A DNA stretch of 64,000 nt from Acytostelium subglobosum LB1 (lineage: Eukaryota; Evosea; Eumycetozoa; Acytosteliales; Acytosteliaceae): contig NW_012236528.1 of assembly GCF_000787575.1 (NCBI RefSeq), forward strand, positions 1,055,552 through 1,119,551, written 5' to 3'. Position numbers and translations under genes: made by a program. A model generated the notes under the pieces. The model had not been told where the DNA came from and made no database searches. It was given only the letters and a program-made list of their open reading frames with translations. Below are positions 21,596 to 33,519 of the stretch, in pieces. Positions within the stretch are counted from its first letter, which is position 1. Each line of letters opens with the position of its first letter.

Positions 21596-21847
21596 ATGAA
21601 AGAACTATCCAACATACTTAATGATCTACACCTAGAGTGCCAGTCCCAACAACAACCACTGCCAATGACACAACAAGTTGCCAGACCTGGATCTCCCATT
21701 GTCAGTACAACACCAGGTTGTAGCACACCAGAGAGACCTACCACGCCAGTCCAACACTACGTGCCCAAATGTCCAGGTGCACCAATCAAAGCGCGTCAAA
21801 GTACCCAACGCCGGGGTGTCCTTCGTCCAAGGATGCTATTCCAGTAG
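21596..21847 (+). CDS. Small S/T-P-rich protein with RxLF end, possible cell-cycle regulator
   Basis: A single exon of 83 residues. The middle carries four Ser/Thr-Pro sites in about 20 residues (GSP, TTP, STP, TTP), typical of proline-directed kinase targets. Then follow CPGAPIKARQSTQRRGVL and a C-terminal RPRMLFQ. The segment CPGAPIKAR loosely resembles the CPPAPxKxR motif of plant SIAMESE-type CDK inhibitors, and RMLF fits the RxLF cyclin-docking (Cy) motif. Both are short motifs, so the role is a hypothesis only. The gene lies between long non-coding stretches, which suggests elaborate regulation. The frame has good codon character and a proper ATG and stop. Confidence 0.5.
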   Translation: MKELSNILNDLHLECQSQQQPLPMTQQVARPGSPIVSTTPGCSTPERPTTPVQHYVPKCPGAPIKARQSTQRRGVLRPRMLFQ

Positions 21848-22381
21848 TACTTGGCCACATCCACATCTACCTCCAGTAGTAGTACCTTCACATCCATGAA
21901 CCCTTATGGTTATGGACCAATCATCATCTACCCAACCTACCTTCATACACAAATGGAACCGTCCATCAATTGATTGAACAATGTCCATCACCCAAACAAC
22001 TCCACTCTATCGACAAAAGAGGGGATGGGAGGCCTGTCGGCCTGAAGCTGCACGGCCTACCCATCATATACTATATATAATTACCCTCCTCCAATGTAAC
22101 ACCATGTACCATTCATTCAATCGCCTCTACTCCTCAGACTTGACTAGCCTGAACCCAACACAATAAACAAACCCATTACCTTTAACTATCCCATAGGCCA
22201 ACGCATACTTCAAATGTTGTGAATGGACTGACGGAAGTGTGTTTCCTTCGCGCTTGTGTGAAGACGCACGACCTTGAGGCAAGTTCATCAATGATTCATT
22301 CTTTCATTCACTTTGCGAATCAATCAACTTTAAGACACATACTTGTACATATTAACTCTATCTATAACATACAACATCGCT
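21848..22381. other. Spacer upstream of the CTNNBL1 gene
   Basis: Includes the 3' flank of the small gene and the promoter and leader of the next gene. Short open frames have no recognisable content. Confidence 0.4.
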
Positions 22382-24384
22382 ATGGCAACAGTAAGTACTT
22401 CATTCATTCAATCATCATGATGATACTAACCATTGACTCAAACTCAATTAGAAACGAAAGAATGAACAACAGAATGATGTATTGACAAAGGTTAGGAGAC
22501 AGGATGGTGAGAATGATAATGATGGTGATGCAGTGGCAGAGGTAGAGTTTGAGGAGCTCAATCCAGCGACATTGAAGAAGTTGGTGTTGACATTTGAGAA
22601 GAAGTATAATATCAATCAAGAGATGCGTATCAAGTATGCAGACAACCCAGAGCGATTCATGACCAGTGAGATCGAGCTGGACGACGAGATCAAGAAGCTA
22701 CAGATCGTTGCCACGGCACCAGAGCTCTATCCACTCTTTGTCAAACTTGGCGTCATCACCTCACTCGGTTCACTACTCCTTCATGACAACGTGGACATTG
22801 TAATCGATATAGTTGATCTCTTTCACGAGTTGACCGAGCAAGAGACGCCCAACGACGACCAGACCCTCGCTCTAACAAACAGTTTGGTAAGAGTTCTTCA
22901 GATGCGAGCGGGGCGAGAGTGGACACGCGACTGACTGTACACCAACCTTAGATTGAGAATGGAGTCGTCGAGACGTTGGTGACAGTACTTGAGCGATTTG
23001 ATGTGTCAGAGTCAGATGACCAGGCAGCCATTCATAATACATTGTCTGTGTTTGAGAATCTGTTGGAGTTGAAGCCAATGGAGACGTCGAAACTGCTCGC
23101 GGACAAGTCAAACATGTTCAAGTACATACTCACGGCGATCAGATCACCTCCAGCTGCTAGCGTACCATTGAATGTTAGACTGTACTGTTGCGAGATCCTT
23201 TCCATCATACTCCAGACGAATGAGGAGTCGCGCGACAAGTTTGCTCAACTTGGAGGCATTGACTCATTGCTGGTCGTCAGTGCTGCCTACAAGAAGAAGG
23301 CGCCCGAATCATTGGAAGAGACAGAGATGGTTGAGAATGTGTTCTCCTCCCTATGCTCCAGTCTCCTTGGTAACCAGGCCAACAAGGATCTATTCCTACA
23401 ATCAGAGGGCATTGAACTAATGCTCATGTTCATAAAGTATGTAATGTGTTTGGCCGCCCTGAAACATGTTTCAGGGTCCCTGCATGGATGTACTAACCAA
23501 CCTCTGGCTTGGCGTGGAACAGGAACAAGACAGTGTTTAGGAGCTCGGCGCTGAAGGTGCTGGCCTTTGCACTGACGCGACATCAAGGAGCCAACGAGAT
23601 GTTTGTCGAGAGACTTGGATTGAAGACATTGTTCTCAGCGATGATGAAGCGAGTCAAGTCCAAGCACAACAAGAACAAGAACAAGAAGAACAAAGGAATA
23701 TATAATGAGATGGAAGATGATGGTATGGTTCAATTGACGGCAAACACGTCGCCTCGCCATGCACACCCACGATCACTGACTAACCAGCAACGACAACAAA
23801 CAACAGAGCATATCATAACGATTGTACACTCATTGTTCACAAACTTGGAGAAGGGATCAGCGAGATACGAGAGATTGGTGTCCAAGTTCACAGAGAATCA
23901 ATGCGAGAAGATTGATAGATGGTTCGAACTGTTTGATAAGTACTCCAAGAAGCTGAGGGAGGCCGAACAGAATCTTAAACAGGAGCATTTGGAGAATGGT
24001 GACGATGAGGACGATGATGACGAAGAAGAGTTGTTCTTTAGACGTTTGGATGCTGGTCTGTTCAAGTTACAGCACATAGACATTGTCATTGGCATACTAT
24101 TTGGATACAATGTCGGTGGCGACAACACTATAAAGGAGAGGATACAACAGGTGATCAAACAGAGGAATATAAACATGGATAACATCATTGGAATTCTTAA
24201 AGGTATGTTTTATCATGTCATGATGACATATGTTGATTGATTGATTGGCATACTGACTGACTAACTGAATGAACAATGAATAGAATATGAGGCAACGATA
24301 GAGACCTCACAATTGAAGGATCAGGATAAGGAGCGTGACAAACAGTTTATAGAATCACTCATCAATACACTGCGATCCAATTGA
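22382..24384 (+). CDS. ctnnbl1: Beta-catenin-like protein 1 (spliceosome-associated)
   Basis: Five exons: 22382-22390 (nine bases, MAT), 22452-22886, 22952-23436, 23523-24202 and 24284-24384; 569 residues, matching the roughly 563 of human CTNNBL1. The diagnostic line is unmistakable: MRIKYADNPERFMTSEIELD, VATAPELYPLFVKLG, NTLSVFENLLELKP, FRSSALKVLAFAL, then KFTENQCEKIDRWFEL and FFRRLDAGLFKLQHI. The protein forms an armadillo-repeat superhelix and belongs to the Prp19/CDC5L complex of the spliceosome; it is nuclear. A Lys-rich insertion (SKHNKNKNKKNK) and an acidic run near residue 475 are local features. The tiny first exon is supported by frame and by the KRKNEQQND continuation. Confidence 0.95.
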
Positions 24385-25930
24385 TCGACCATTCATCTAT
24401 TACATTATCATCATGTCAATCAATCAATCCATGGACACATGCATACATCATGGACCATGTCATGTCACCTCTGTTACTGCGCCACTAACGTCATGACCTA
24501 GCTTGCTAGACTGTAATGTCTACTCATGGCTGAGGCGACGTGTTTGGCAGAAAGGTCGATCGGATGCTACGCACAATACGTCATGTGACAATCAATCAAT
24601 CAATCAATCAAATGTGGAGTGATGATGGTGATGCGATTTCATAATGAAAGTGTCAGTTGTTGGCAATACATACTCCGAGTACTTCCAAATGGGGAAGAGG
24701 CAATCCAGTCTAAGTGTGTGTCATGGTGACAGTTGAATAGGTAGTGAGTGAGTGAGTGAGTGACTCGTGGCGTCTACCCAATGTGCGGCCACCTCTACTA
24801 CCACAACACTGGCAGGATGTTGTGTTGTTCTCTTTTAAGTTGCGGATGGGCTTAATTGATTGTCGGTTGATGATCAGCCAGACACATTCATGTCCAACCA
24901 ACCCACGTCGACTACCAACCAACCAACCAACAATACGATATTCTCAGCTCAACATAACTACCAACCATATTCTATTGAAGTTTATTATAACAACAATCAG
25001 CATGAATCACTATCACACTTGGATGACCTTTTAAGGTCAACCCACCCATCACCACCATCAACATTGGCATGGCTTGGCATCCTCCACAAAAGATGATGAT
25101 CAAGTGACCATGATTGAATGATGCATGTGTTTGGCTGCTGCTCTTGATATTGTTGGACACTTCTAAACACTTTGTCAATGCCATCCATCCATCAATCAAT
25201 CCATCAACTCCATTGGAAATGCATATCAATCACTACCTGTCATGTGATCATCCACAACTACCATCAATGATGTGTGTGTGGGTGTGTGGGTGTGGGTGTC
25301 ACCTGATCAACACAACACACACGAGTGAAGTGATGATGTAGGGAGTGTGTTGGTTGGTCAGGTGCATTGTTAGATGAGAGTTATAAGTATATTGTATAAG
25401 TAATAATACTGATCATACCACACTCACTCACTAACTCACTGATTCTCAATACACACAATTGAGAACTCATTTGAGAAATGATGGATGATGTTAACCTTAA
25501 GTTATGCATTGTATATACATTAACTTCCCGCACCTACGCATCCACTTCCACCCTCTACCTCATCGACCACCATCAGTCCACTGTCAATCAAACAATCAAC
25601 TCCCTCTGTTATAATGGGAGGATGAGGGTGCACTTGATGGGTGTGAGTGTCCTTTAATCGTGGAAATATCATTCATTATACGTCCTGCCAGGCAGTCATT
25701 CAGTCTCAAGTGTCCAACTAATAACACATCACATCAATCACATCATAATCCATCCATCAATCAATCAATATTACATTACATTATATTGATCCATCACTTA
25801 AATATCCCCGAATATATCATATCCTATTTACTTTACTTACTTTTAAAGTCCAACTTATATTCTTACGATAAATATTAATTTATATATATAATTAATTTAA
25901 ATTAATAATAATAATAATAATAATAATAAA
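24385..25930. promoter_or_regulatory. 1.5 kb non-coding stretch upstream of the MYB gene
   Basis: No supported gene. It holds many ATCAATCAATC and GTGAGTGAGTG runs and a CACACA tract. One Asn/Gln-rich frame (ATG at about 24890, to 25096) resembles dictyostelid coding sequence but has no domain. The AT-rich end (25840-25930) contains TATATA and TAATAA runs just before the ATG at 25931. It is probably the promoter and leader of the transcription factor gene; such genes often have long regulatory regions. Confidence 0.4.
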
Positions 25931-26238
25931 ATGATCGAGATGGTAAACACAATTCCAGGTTATCCAGCAGTGGGCTATCACACTGGATACCAGAGTCCAG
26001 GATATGTAATGCATCATGTCCAGACTGTGCCCAATGATTATGATGTGGCCAACACCTACTATCATCAACAACAGGCCAACCAATTATACCAAAGTATTCC
26101 GAGCAGTCCTGTAGTCAGTAAGAAGCGTGCATTCGAAAATCACCTCCTCACACACCCACCGGCTACGCCGTCCAACAACTATACTCGCCCAACTCCTATC
26201 AATTCCAACAACTTCAACAGCAACAACAACTCCAACAG

Positions 26239-26272
<34 letters not shown>

Positions 26273-27434
26273 TTCATCAACAACAACAACAATATCAACA
26301 ATACCAACAACAACAACAATTACAACAACAACATGCTCAACAACAACAACAACTTGTACAAGTTGGATCATCACCAAACTCAAACTCATTCTATTTGTCG
26401 AGTTCGCAACCGACTACGCCACCCGAGCCCAGTACAATGGTCGATCAGTTTGATGAGGACATTGATGAACAACTGCGAGAGTACCTCGCGCCAATGTTTG
26501 CCAAATACATGGACAAGTCCACCAAGGAACATCTGGCCGTGCTCATTGCAGAGTATCTCAGTGATGAACTACCACTTAGAACACTGGTCAATGATCTTAG
26601 AATGATTACAATGGATGATCGCACACTACTCCACTACCTTATCGAGATATTCATTGTTATGGATACCACCAACAAGATGTACAACTACCTTTTGGAGAAT
26701 GGAGTCGATGAGCCCGAACTAAATATAGATACCAAGAACTTTGCCATGTTATTCGATGCCGAGATGGTATTCAAGAAGGTATGTTTGATTGATGTATGAG
26801 AGGAATCATTCCAGCCCCGCCCCATCACCTTATCACACTCTAACACTCAATCACACCAACATAGAGGGAGAGATCAAGAAAGAGTGTGAGCAGGGGACTT
26901 AGGAATCCACCAAATAAGTGGACAAAGGAGGAGAGCCAAAGGTTGATCCAGTTGGTGCATGAGAGTGGAGATAAACAATGGAAGAAGATTGCCATGCAGA
27001 TTGGTGGAGGCAAGACTGGTGCACAGTGCGCTCAACATTGGAAGAGAGTGCTGTGTCCAGCGATCAGAAAGGGCTCGTGGGACGAGGAGGAGGAAGCCAA
27101 GTTGTTCATACTGGTCGACAAGCATGGACAGAGCTGGAAGAATGTGGCTTCGGAGATCCGCACCAGGACCGACATCCAGTGTCGCTATCAATACTTCAAG
27201 TCGTGTATGTCGCGCGAGGTGCCCTGGTCGCCCAAGGAGGACGAGTTGTTGCAGAAGAAGGTTATCGAGTGCAAGCAAGAGGGTCGAGAAATCAGTTGGA
27301 TGGATCTCTCCAAGTCGATGGCGCGTGCTCGTCAGACCAAGATACCCAGGACCGCTCTCGAGTGCAAGTCGCGCTGGGAGGCCATATCAATGGGATCAAT
27401 AGTCGATGGCATGGACCTGACTTCGCATTTCTAG
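25931..27434 (+). CDS. MYB transcription factor with three MYB repeats
   Basis: Exon 1 is 25931-26778 and exon 2 is 26865-27434; about 472 residues if one missing base is assumed. The first part (QSPGYVMHH..., Gln/Tyr/Pro-rich) is followed by a long poly-Gln region. Then comes an acidic helical segment that matches no domain I know. Exon 2 holds three SANT/MYB repeats: NKWTKEESQRLIQLV, KGSWDEEEEAKLFILVDKHG with W at the usual spacing, and VPWSPKEDELLQKK. The coding frame changes once within exon 1. From 25931 the natural frame is lost near 26139, where GAAAATC would need one more A to give KKRAFEKSPPHTPTGYAV. A homopolymer miscall is likely. It probably binds DNA in the nucleus. Confidence 0.85.
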
Positions 27435-28366
27435 GTGGGTGGTTGGCGGATTGATGGTCCACCATCCAAGGCACATTCATGTACAGTCTCTTCCTACTTT
27501 AATTAAATATATAGTAATACCCTTCCGAGATCTTCATTCTTTATAAAGTATAATTTATTGTTTGATCGGTTGAGACAATGAAAAGAGGCGAACCTAAGTA
27601 GATCTGTGAAGCGGAGCAGAGGAGTTCGTTAGTATATGTGATTGAATAGTAGTTGATGATGATGATTATGACGATGTTGATGATGATTGGTTGGGATAGA
27701 CATTGATTCATTCCATTCATCGAGTTGTTCAGGTTGTATAAGTTAAAGGGTCACGGGTCTAAGACCTATTTCTTTCAATAGTTTTCATCATTCAAGTACT
27801 CGTAAGAAGTATATGTCCATCATCAATCATTCCAACATCATCATCGTCTTATGTTAAATGTTATGTTCACCTACCATTTGGATTTGTTTGATAATGACTC
27901 GCTCAGTGGGTCGTCTTTTGGTATTAGTGATTGAAGCAATCACTTATGAAAAAATGAAGCAAGAAGTGCCTCAAAATATCTGCCCGGGTTTTTATTATTG
28001 ACTTTCGTTTGACTTGAATCTTGATTTGTCGGGATGGTCGTATTCTTGATTGAACGAATGATTGAACGTGTAATGATCATACAAATAATTGGAAATCAAT
28101 TAGATTGTTTAACCATAACAAATTATTGACAATCGTTATTTACTCTTTATATATGTCTATGATTGATTGTTCAAACAAGGTCTCATCACAGCAACAAAAA
28201 ACGTTGGAAGAAACCCTTGATCGGCCAAAGAGAGACATTTGGTCGACCAAAGAGACCTGTCCATCCTACTCCTTTTTGAATCCAATCAATGTGTGGAAGC
28301 TTTGATTGGCGAACATCCATCAATCAATCATCAATCAATGTATCTGTACAAAATAATTTATTCCAA
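27435..28366. other. Spacer between the MYB and kinase genes
   Basis: A 930-base stretch between convergent genes. It contains TGATGATGATT repeats near 27655-27700, but no supported gene or RNA. It presumably carries the 3' ends of both neighbours. Confidence 0.4.
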
Positions 28367-31300
28367 CTACTTCTTGTTGTGTGAGAATATTGAGAGAGCT
28401 GTGGCCTTGATCTGTTTGGTCTTCATGCGCAGACTGCTTGATGATGTTGACTTCTCTTTGGTTGCTGCTGGTGTCTCAGTGGTGTTGTTACCGCCACTGC
28501 CACTGCTAACTCCTGTGGTCGATGATGAGGATGAGGACGAGGAAGAAGAAGCCACGGGAGCCTGTGAGATAATTGATCTTCGCTTGACTGGTGTCTGTCG
28601 AGTGGTCGATGGAAGCTGTGACGATGATGGAGTTGTAGTTGTGCTTGGAGACTCATTGTTCGCGTTGCCTGGTGTAGCTGGTAGCTTTCTTGATGGTGGC
28701 AGTGGAGGTGGTCTGTGTGGTGGAAGCTGTCTTCGTACCGGAGGTGTCGGGGCACGTTTAGGTGAGACAAACTTGGGTGCTGGAGGTGTTGGTCTATTCG
28801 ATGATTTCCATGATGTGGCCGTATTGCTTGTTGTTGACGTCGTTGTCGTTGGAGTGCTGGTCGATGTCTCTGTGCCTGTGCCTGTGTTGGTGGAAGTTGG
28901 TATGGGGTCTTTGCCATCCTTGTCCAACGATACTGTCTTTGGAGTTGAAGTTGGAGTGGGTGGACGATTGGAGGATGATGGAGTGGGTGGCCTGTTGGAT
29001 GAGACTGGGGTCGCGGGCCTGGACATGCTCCTCCTCTTGGTGTTGCCAGCAAGTGGCTGAGCATCACCTGAAAGACTGGATGTCATTGGTAGTGGTGAAC
29101 TTGTCTTTCTCTGCATTCCACCAGCGGGTGGTTTGAGCATGCTGTTGCCAGTCAAAGGTGTTGGTGATCCATTCTTTGGAGATGCTCCAGATATCGATGG
29201 CTTCCTGCCGACGCCCAGTCCAAACATGTGTGAGGGTGACTTGTTGCCACTTTGATGTGGCTGGGTACTAGGCGGGCTAGGCAGATCATTGATGGTATTC
29301 TCCGTGATGATGTTGCCAATCATTGACAGTAGCTCACTCTTCAATGATGCTATCTCACTTGTTACATGCTGTTTGATGTTGGTCTGCAACTCTGTGAGTT
29401 CACTCTTTAGGTTGGCAACAGTTTGTTCCAGCTCCTTGATTGACTGTGAGTTATTCGACTCCCTTGTCACCAAGTTGTTGTTCATCATATCTCCAATGTT
29501 CGGTTGACTCAGTGTCCTCTTGAGTGCCGCAATGAACTCTGGTATATTGTCACTGATCATGTCCACTAAAGTAGTAATTGGGTGATTGAGTGAGTGATTG
29601 AAAGAGTGAGGGATAGTTCCAATAAGAGACATACCGTCGTCGTTGACAACCATTGTACCGCTGTAGTCTTCATCGTTGTCTGAGAGAAGACTGTCGTCGT
29701 CGTGGACGATGAATGTTGAGTTGTCGTGGTCGTCCTTTAAGGCTGATGTGGCGTCAGCTCGTGTGGCGGCAGCAGCCGATCCAACAACAGTGATACTCTT
29801 CTTCTTTTTCATCAAAGCAGCGCGCTTCTTATTACACTCCTCAATCAATGGTCTCAACGACTCTATTGATCCCGAGGTAGAATGTTGGACAATGAATGGG
29901 TGCTGGTGGTGGGAAGGTCGATGGAATGTTAGTGAATGATTGATTGATTGAGTGAGTGATGGAGGGTAGTTACCGAGAGTAGTTCCATTGCAGATGGTCG
30001 TTTGGCAGGGTCCTTTTGACAACAGCATGCTATCAGGTCGTTGAGCTCCTTGCTAAAGTGATGTGGCTTGGTGAGTGTTGGTGGGTTCTTGTTGGGGATC
30101 ATCAGCATGGCACGTGTTGGGGCCATCTGGTAATATGGAGGGAAGCCCTCAGCCATCTCAATGATCGATATTCCCAAACTCCATATATCGCATCTATTAT
30201 CATATGGCTTCTTCTGGATGATCTCGGGCGGCATCCACAAGGCTGGAAGGTAGGCATGTGATGGTGTCAGTGATCAATCAATAAATCATGATATGGTCAA
30301 GGACATACGTGTTCCAATGAACTCTGTGGACTTGGACAATTCGTCTTCGAGTTGTGCACTCACTCCAAAGTCTGCCAGCTTGACTATACTGTCCTCGTTG
30401 AGTAGGATGTTGGCAGCCTTGATATCTCTATGTATGATCTGATTGGCATGGAGGTAAGTCAGACCCTTGAGAGCCTGGCTTACAATGGCCGATATCTGTT
30501 TCTCTGTCAATGTCTTCTCAGTCAACTCAATCATATCTCTAATTGATCCCATACTACAATAGTCCATCAAGATCTAATCATTGTGTTTGAGTGTGAGTGT
30601 GTTAGTGATGGTGAAGGGGCTGGGATCATTCCAGGACCCAAACATACCCATAGTTTGTCACCAGAGTTACAACATCCAAAGTAGCTGACGATGTTGTTGT
30701 TCTTGCACTTCTTGAGGATGGTGATCTCTTTCTCGATGGACTCTGAATCTTTGAGCGGGATGACTTTGACGGCCAACTCAAAGTTGTTGTCCCGGTGGAG
30801 GGCCCGGTGAACTGTGCCGAATGAGCCAGTGCCAAGCAACTCCTGGAACAGGAACACTTGGTCCATATTCTCCTCGCCAGACCATTTGTAGTCAAAGTCC
30901 ACATGCACCTTGTGCTTGACGTTGAATGGCGAGCCCACGTCAATGTCTGGTGTGGCGCCGGCACCTGATGATGAGGGCGCGGGCAAGGGCGCGGCATTGG
31001 ATGCCTTGCGTTCGCGCATCTTATCCTTCTGTATCTTCTCTGCCTTTTTCATTTGCCTTGGCCACATTCTTGTTGATGTTGGACGATCCGGTGCTGCGCA
31101 CGCACTTGGCCAGCGAGTCAAAGATGATCTTGCGCTCCTCCTCGAATCTGTCCCTCTCGCGCTGAAGTGTCTCGCGCTCCTCTCTCAGCCTGGCCTCGCG
31201 CACCTCCACTTCACGCAACTGTTCGTCCATTGACTTTTTATACTCCATCTGTTTCCTGGCTGATGATGCGCCACCACTACTGATCAGTGGTGAGTTGGTA

Positions 31301-31449
31301 ACATTTGGTGGCGGTGGACCTCTTGGAGATGATGGTACATTTGATGATGTTGTTGACGATGATGATGATGATGTTGAAGTATGAATTGGACTTGACACCT
31401 GAGGTGTAGTCATCGTTGAGTTATTATTATTATTTATATCTTCTTCCAT
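28367..31449 (-). CDS. Ste20 group kinase, MST/Hippo-like, with N-terminal coiled coil
   Basis: Five exons on the minus strand: 31449-30648, 30573-30309, 30242-29974, 29902-29635 and 29565-28367; about 933 residues. A Ser/Asn/Pro-rich start and a charged coiled coil (LREVEVREARLREERETLQR) precede the kinase: GTGSFGTVHRAL, AVKVIPL (Lys), HRDIKAANIL, DFGVSAQL, GTPLWMPPEII. The phrases MDYCSMGSIRDMIE and IWSLGISIIEMAEGFPP match the MST/Krs (GCK-II) subgroup, as does the acidic GTMVVNDD segment after the catalytic domain. The C-terminus is Pro/Ser/Thr-rich. Exon 1 needs one A fewer in a run of five (about 31048) to read AKANEKAEKIQKDKM; an assembly indel is likely. It should phosphorylate Ser/Thr in a Hippo-like cascade; dictyostelid KrsA/KrsB are known relatives. 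Confidence 0.88.
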
Positions 31450-32080
31450 TATTATTATTATTTATATGATTGATTGATTGTTTGATTAATGTTGTTGGAT
31501 GGAGGTGATGCAAATAAGTAAGTAAGTAGTGATTGATGAGGTATTGTTGTTGGCACGTCACCAGAGGCCAACCCATCATCACATCCATGGGTTAGTACCC
31601 TCCCTCACAATAGTACCTGGCCACATACATCAACAACACCTTTTGATCACACATTACAACAGAGGGTGTTTTGAAGAGTCGGGTTATGATAATGAATGGA
31701 ATCAAAGAATTTGAACTTTTGTATGAAAATGATGATGGACTTTACAACAAGATTTACTCAAATAGGTATAGTTGTTGGGGAGATATACAAAGATGATCAA
31801 TCTTATTATAAGTATTTTGATGATGTCAATGGTTAATTAATTAATTAATTAACACCTATTCTCATCGTCAATTCAAATAAATAATACCATGGATGCAACC
31901 TATAAATATTTAAGTAAATCAAAAATGATGATTGCCCATCGATCGATTTGAAAAAACGAACGAAAGTTATCGATATCATATGATACACGAACGAAAAGAT
32001 ATGGTTAAATCAATGATTCATTATCTTCATTCATTCAACCAACCAACTATTTCAAACAAACAAGTAAAGAATATACAATA
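31450..32080. promoter_or_regulatory. Divergent promoter between kinase and LYAR genes
   Basis: AT-rich spacer between two genes that diverge from it. It contains TTAATTAATTAATTAA (about 31833-31850) and an AT-rich segment ahead of the ATG at 32081. No gene recognised. Confidence 0.5.
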
Positions 32081-32866
32081 ATGCCTCAATTCTCTTGTGA
32101 TAACTGTGGAGATGTATTAAAGAAGAATCAGATGTCTGGTCATGCGAGAAGATGTAGATATCCATCATTCTCATGTGTACAATGCAGTGCTAGATTCGGT
32201 ATTGATAACTTTGCCACTCATACCGTCTGTATGAGTGAGGAGGAGAAGGTACAAGGCAGGCTATACAAGGGTCCAAAGTACAATCCAAATCAAAAGCAAC
32301 CACAACAACAACAGAATGGAAACAACAACAAACCAAATGGTGCCAACAACAATAACAACAATAATAAGAATAATAACAACAACAACAATAATAATAATAT
32401 AAACAATAACAACAAGAGAGTTAAAGAAGAAGAGAAAGAAGAGGAAGTTAAAGATAATGGAGTAAAGAAGTTGAAGACTGACAACGATGTCAAGTCTGAT
32501 AACAAAGTTAAGGTTGAGGAGGAGAAGAAGAAGATTGTCGTCAAGAAGGATGACAGTGATAATGAGTCTTCAAGTAGCAGCAGCAGCAGTAGTGAGAGTG
32601 AGGATGACAAGAAGGTCAGCAGTAGCAGCAGCAACAGTGAGAGTGATAGCGAGGATGACAAGAAGGTCAGCAGCAGCAGCAGTAGTGAAAGTGAGAGCGA
32701 GAGTGAGGATGACAAGAAGGCTAGCAGCAGCAGCAGTAGTGAAAGTGAGAGCGAGAGTGAGAGTGAGAAGAGTGATAGCTCATCATCGTCCTCATCCTCA
32801 TCTTCATCTTCATCATCCTCCTCCTCATCATCATCAAGCAGCGAAAGCGAGAGTGATAGCGATTAG
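32081..32866 (+). CDS. LYAR-type C2HC zinc-finger nucleolar protein
   Basis: A single exon of 261 residues. The N-terminus carries two LYAR-type zinc fingers: FSCDNCGDVLKKNQMSGH with a Cys at the expected distance, then SCVQCSARFGIDNFATHTVC followed by MSEEEKVQG. This matches the human LYAR line (FTCNACGESVKK, SCIDCGKDF, KCISED). The middle is poly-Asn and Lys-rich. The tail is a long acidic Ser/Glu/Asp run (SSSSESESED repeats) that resembles casein kinase II targets. Relatives act in ribosome biogenesis and nucleolar regulation. The zinc-binding Cys and His are intact. Confidence 0.9.
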   Translation: MPQFSCDNCGDVLKKNQMSGHARRCRYPSFSCVQCSARFGIDNFATHTVCMSEEEKVQGRLYKGPKYNPNQKQPQQQQNGNNNKPNGANNNNNNNKNNNNNNNNNNINNNNKRVKEEEKEEEVKDNGVKKLKTDNDVKSDNKVKVEEEKKKIVVKKDDSDNESSSSSSSSSESEDDKKVSSSSSNSESDSEDDKKVSSSSSSESESESEDDKKASSSSSSESESESESEKSDSSSSSSSSSSSSSSSSSSSSSSESESDSD

Positions 32867-33039
32867 ATTAGTGCACTCAATCAAAAAATAAATGTATTAA
32901 CTGCCAATACATAGCTTTGGCATATACCCAATCAATCAATCAATCAATCAAGGTATTAGCATATTCAAGGTGATCAATGACAATGGTCATTGATAGATAG
33001 TTTATTGTGGACAACAATAGCGACCGATCAAGGTAATTA

Positions 33040-33519
33040 CTACTGTTCAATGCAGTTCTGATTGATAAAGTCATTGGCCTCGTTGGACCAGTTCCACATG
33101 CCTCCATCCATCTCACTGCCAATGCGAAGGGCAACCTCAGCCGAGGAACAGAGGTAGTTTGGTGCAGACATCTTGCTGAGATCGCCAAAGTCATTGTTAC
33201 AGGCGTCCACACAGTTGTTGTACATGGTGTAGCTGGCAGCGATGCAGGATGCTCCAATGGGTGGCGTGGCAACACATGTTCCAGTCCAGGCACAGTATCC
33301 ACAGCCGACAATAGTCACGACGGCACCGAAACACTTGAAGGCGCAGGAACCCCAGCCCTGTCCAGTGACCATTTCTTGTTGATTAATGTATTCATAGGCA
33401 AGATTGTTGGCGTCATCTTCAGACAAGTCCCTCCAGCCTTTGATTTCTTGTCCCAATGATACTTGACAGAATAGGACAATAACTAATATTAGTTTGATCA
33501 CTTTGGTTGTTATTATCAT
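33040..33519 (-). CDS. Secreted Cys-rich protein, unrecognised
   Basis: A single exon of 159 residues. The N-terminus (KVIKLILVIVLFCQVSLG) is a clear signal peptide with probable cleavage near residue 23. The mature part has a Gly/Cys-rich core, SCAFKCFGAVVTIVGCGYCA, which could be a hydrophobic hairpin. Cysteines recur in NNCVDACNNDFGD and near the end (YLCSS, NCIEQ). No family is recognised. It lies beside two other secreted products on the plus strand. Confidence 0.7.
   Translation of the reverse strand: MIITTKVIKLILVIVLFCQVSLGQEIKGWRDLSEDDANNLAYEYINQQEMVTGQGWGSCAFKCFGAVVTIVGCGYCAWTGTCVATPPIGASCIAASYTMYNNCVDACNNDFGDLSKMSAPNYLCSSAEVALRIGSEMDGGMWNWSNEANDFINQNCIEQ

Noticed and set aside
24860-25096. 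Asn/Gln-rich plus-strand frame upstream of the MYB gene
   Set aside because: It lacks a good ATG at its start, has no domain and no convincing splice partner, so it is mentioned only in the spacer entry.
26084-26389. Val-rich minus-strand frame
   Set aside because: Antisense shadow of the poly-Gln region of the MYB gene.
27655-28366. Possible RNA gene or small secreted peptide
   Set aside because: No cloverleaf or known RNA motif was found, and the only short frame begins with a non-ATG codon.
32290-32715. Leu/Ser-rich minus-strand frame
   Set aside because: Antisense shadow of the acidic Ser/Glu and Asn repeats of the LYAR gene.
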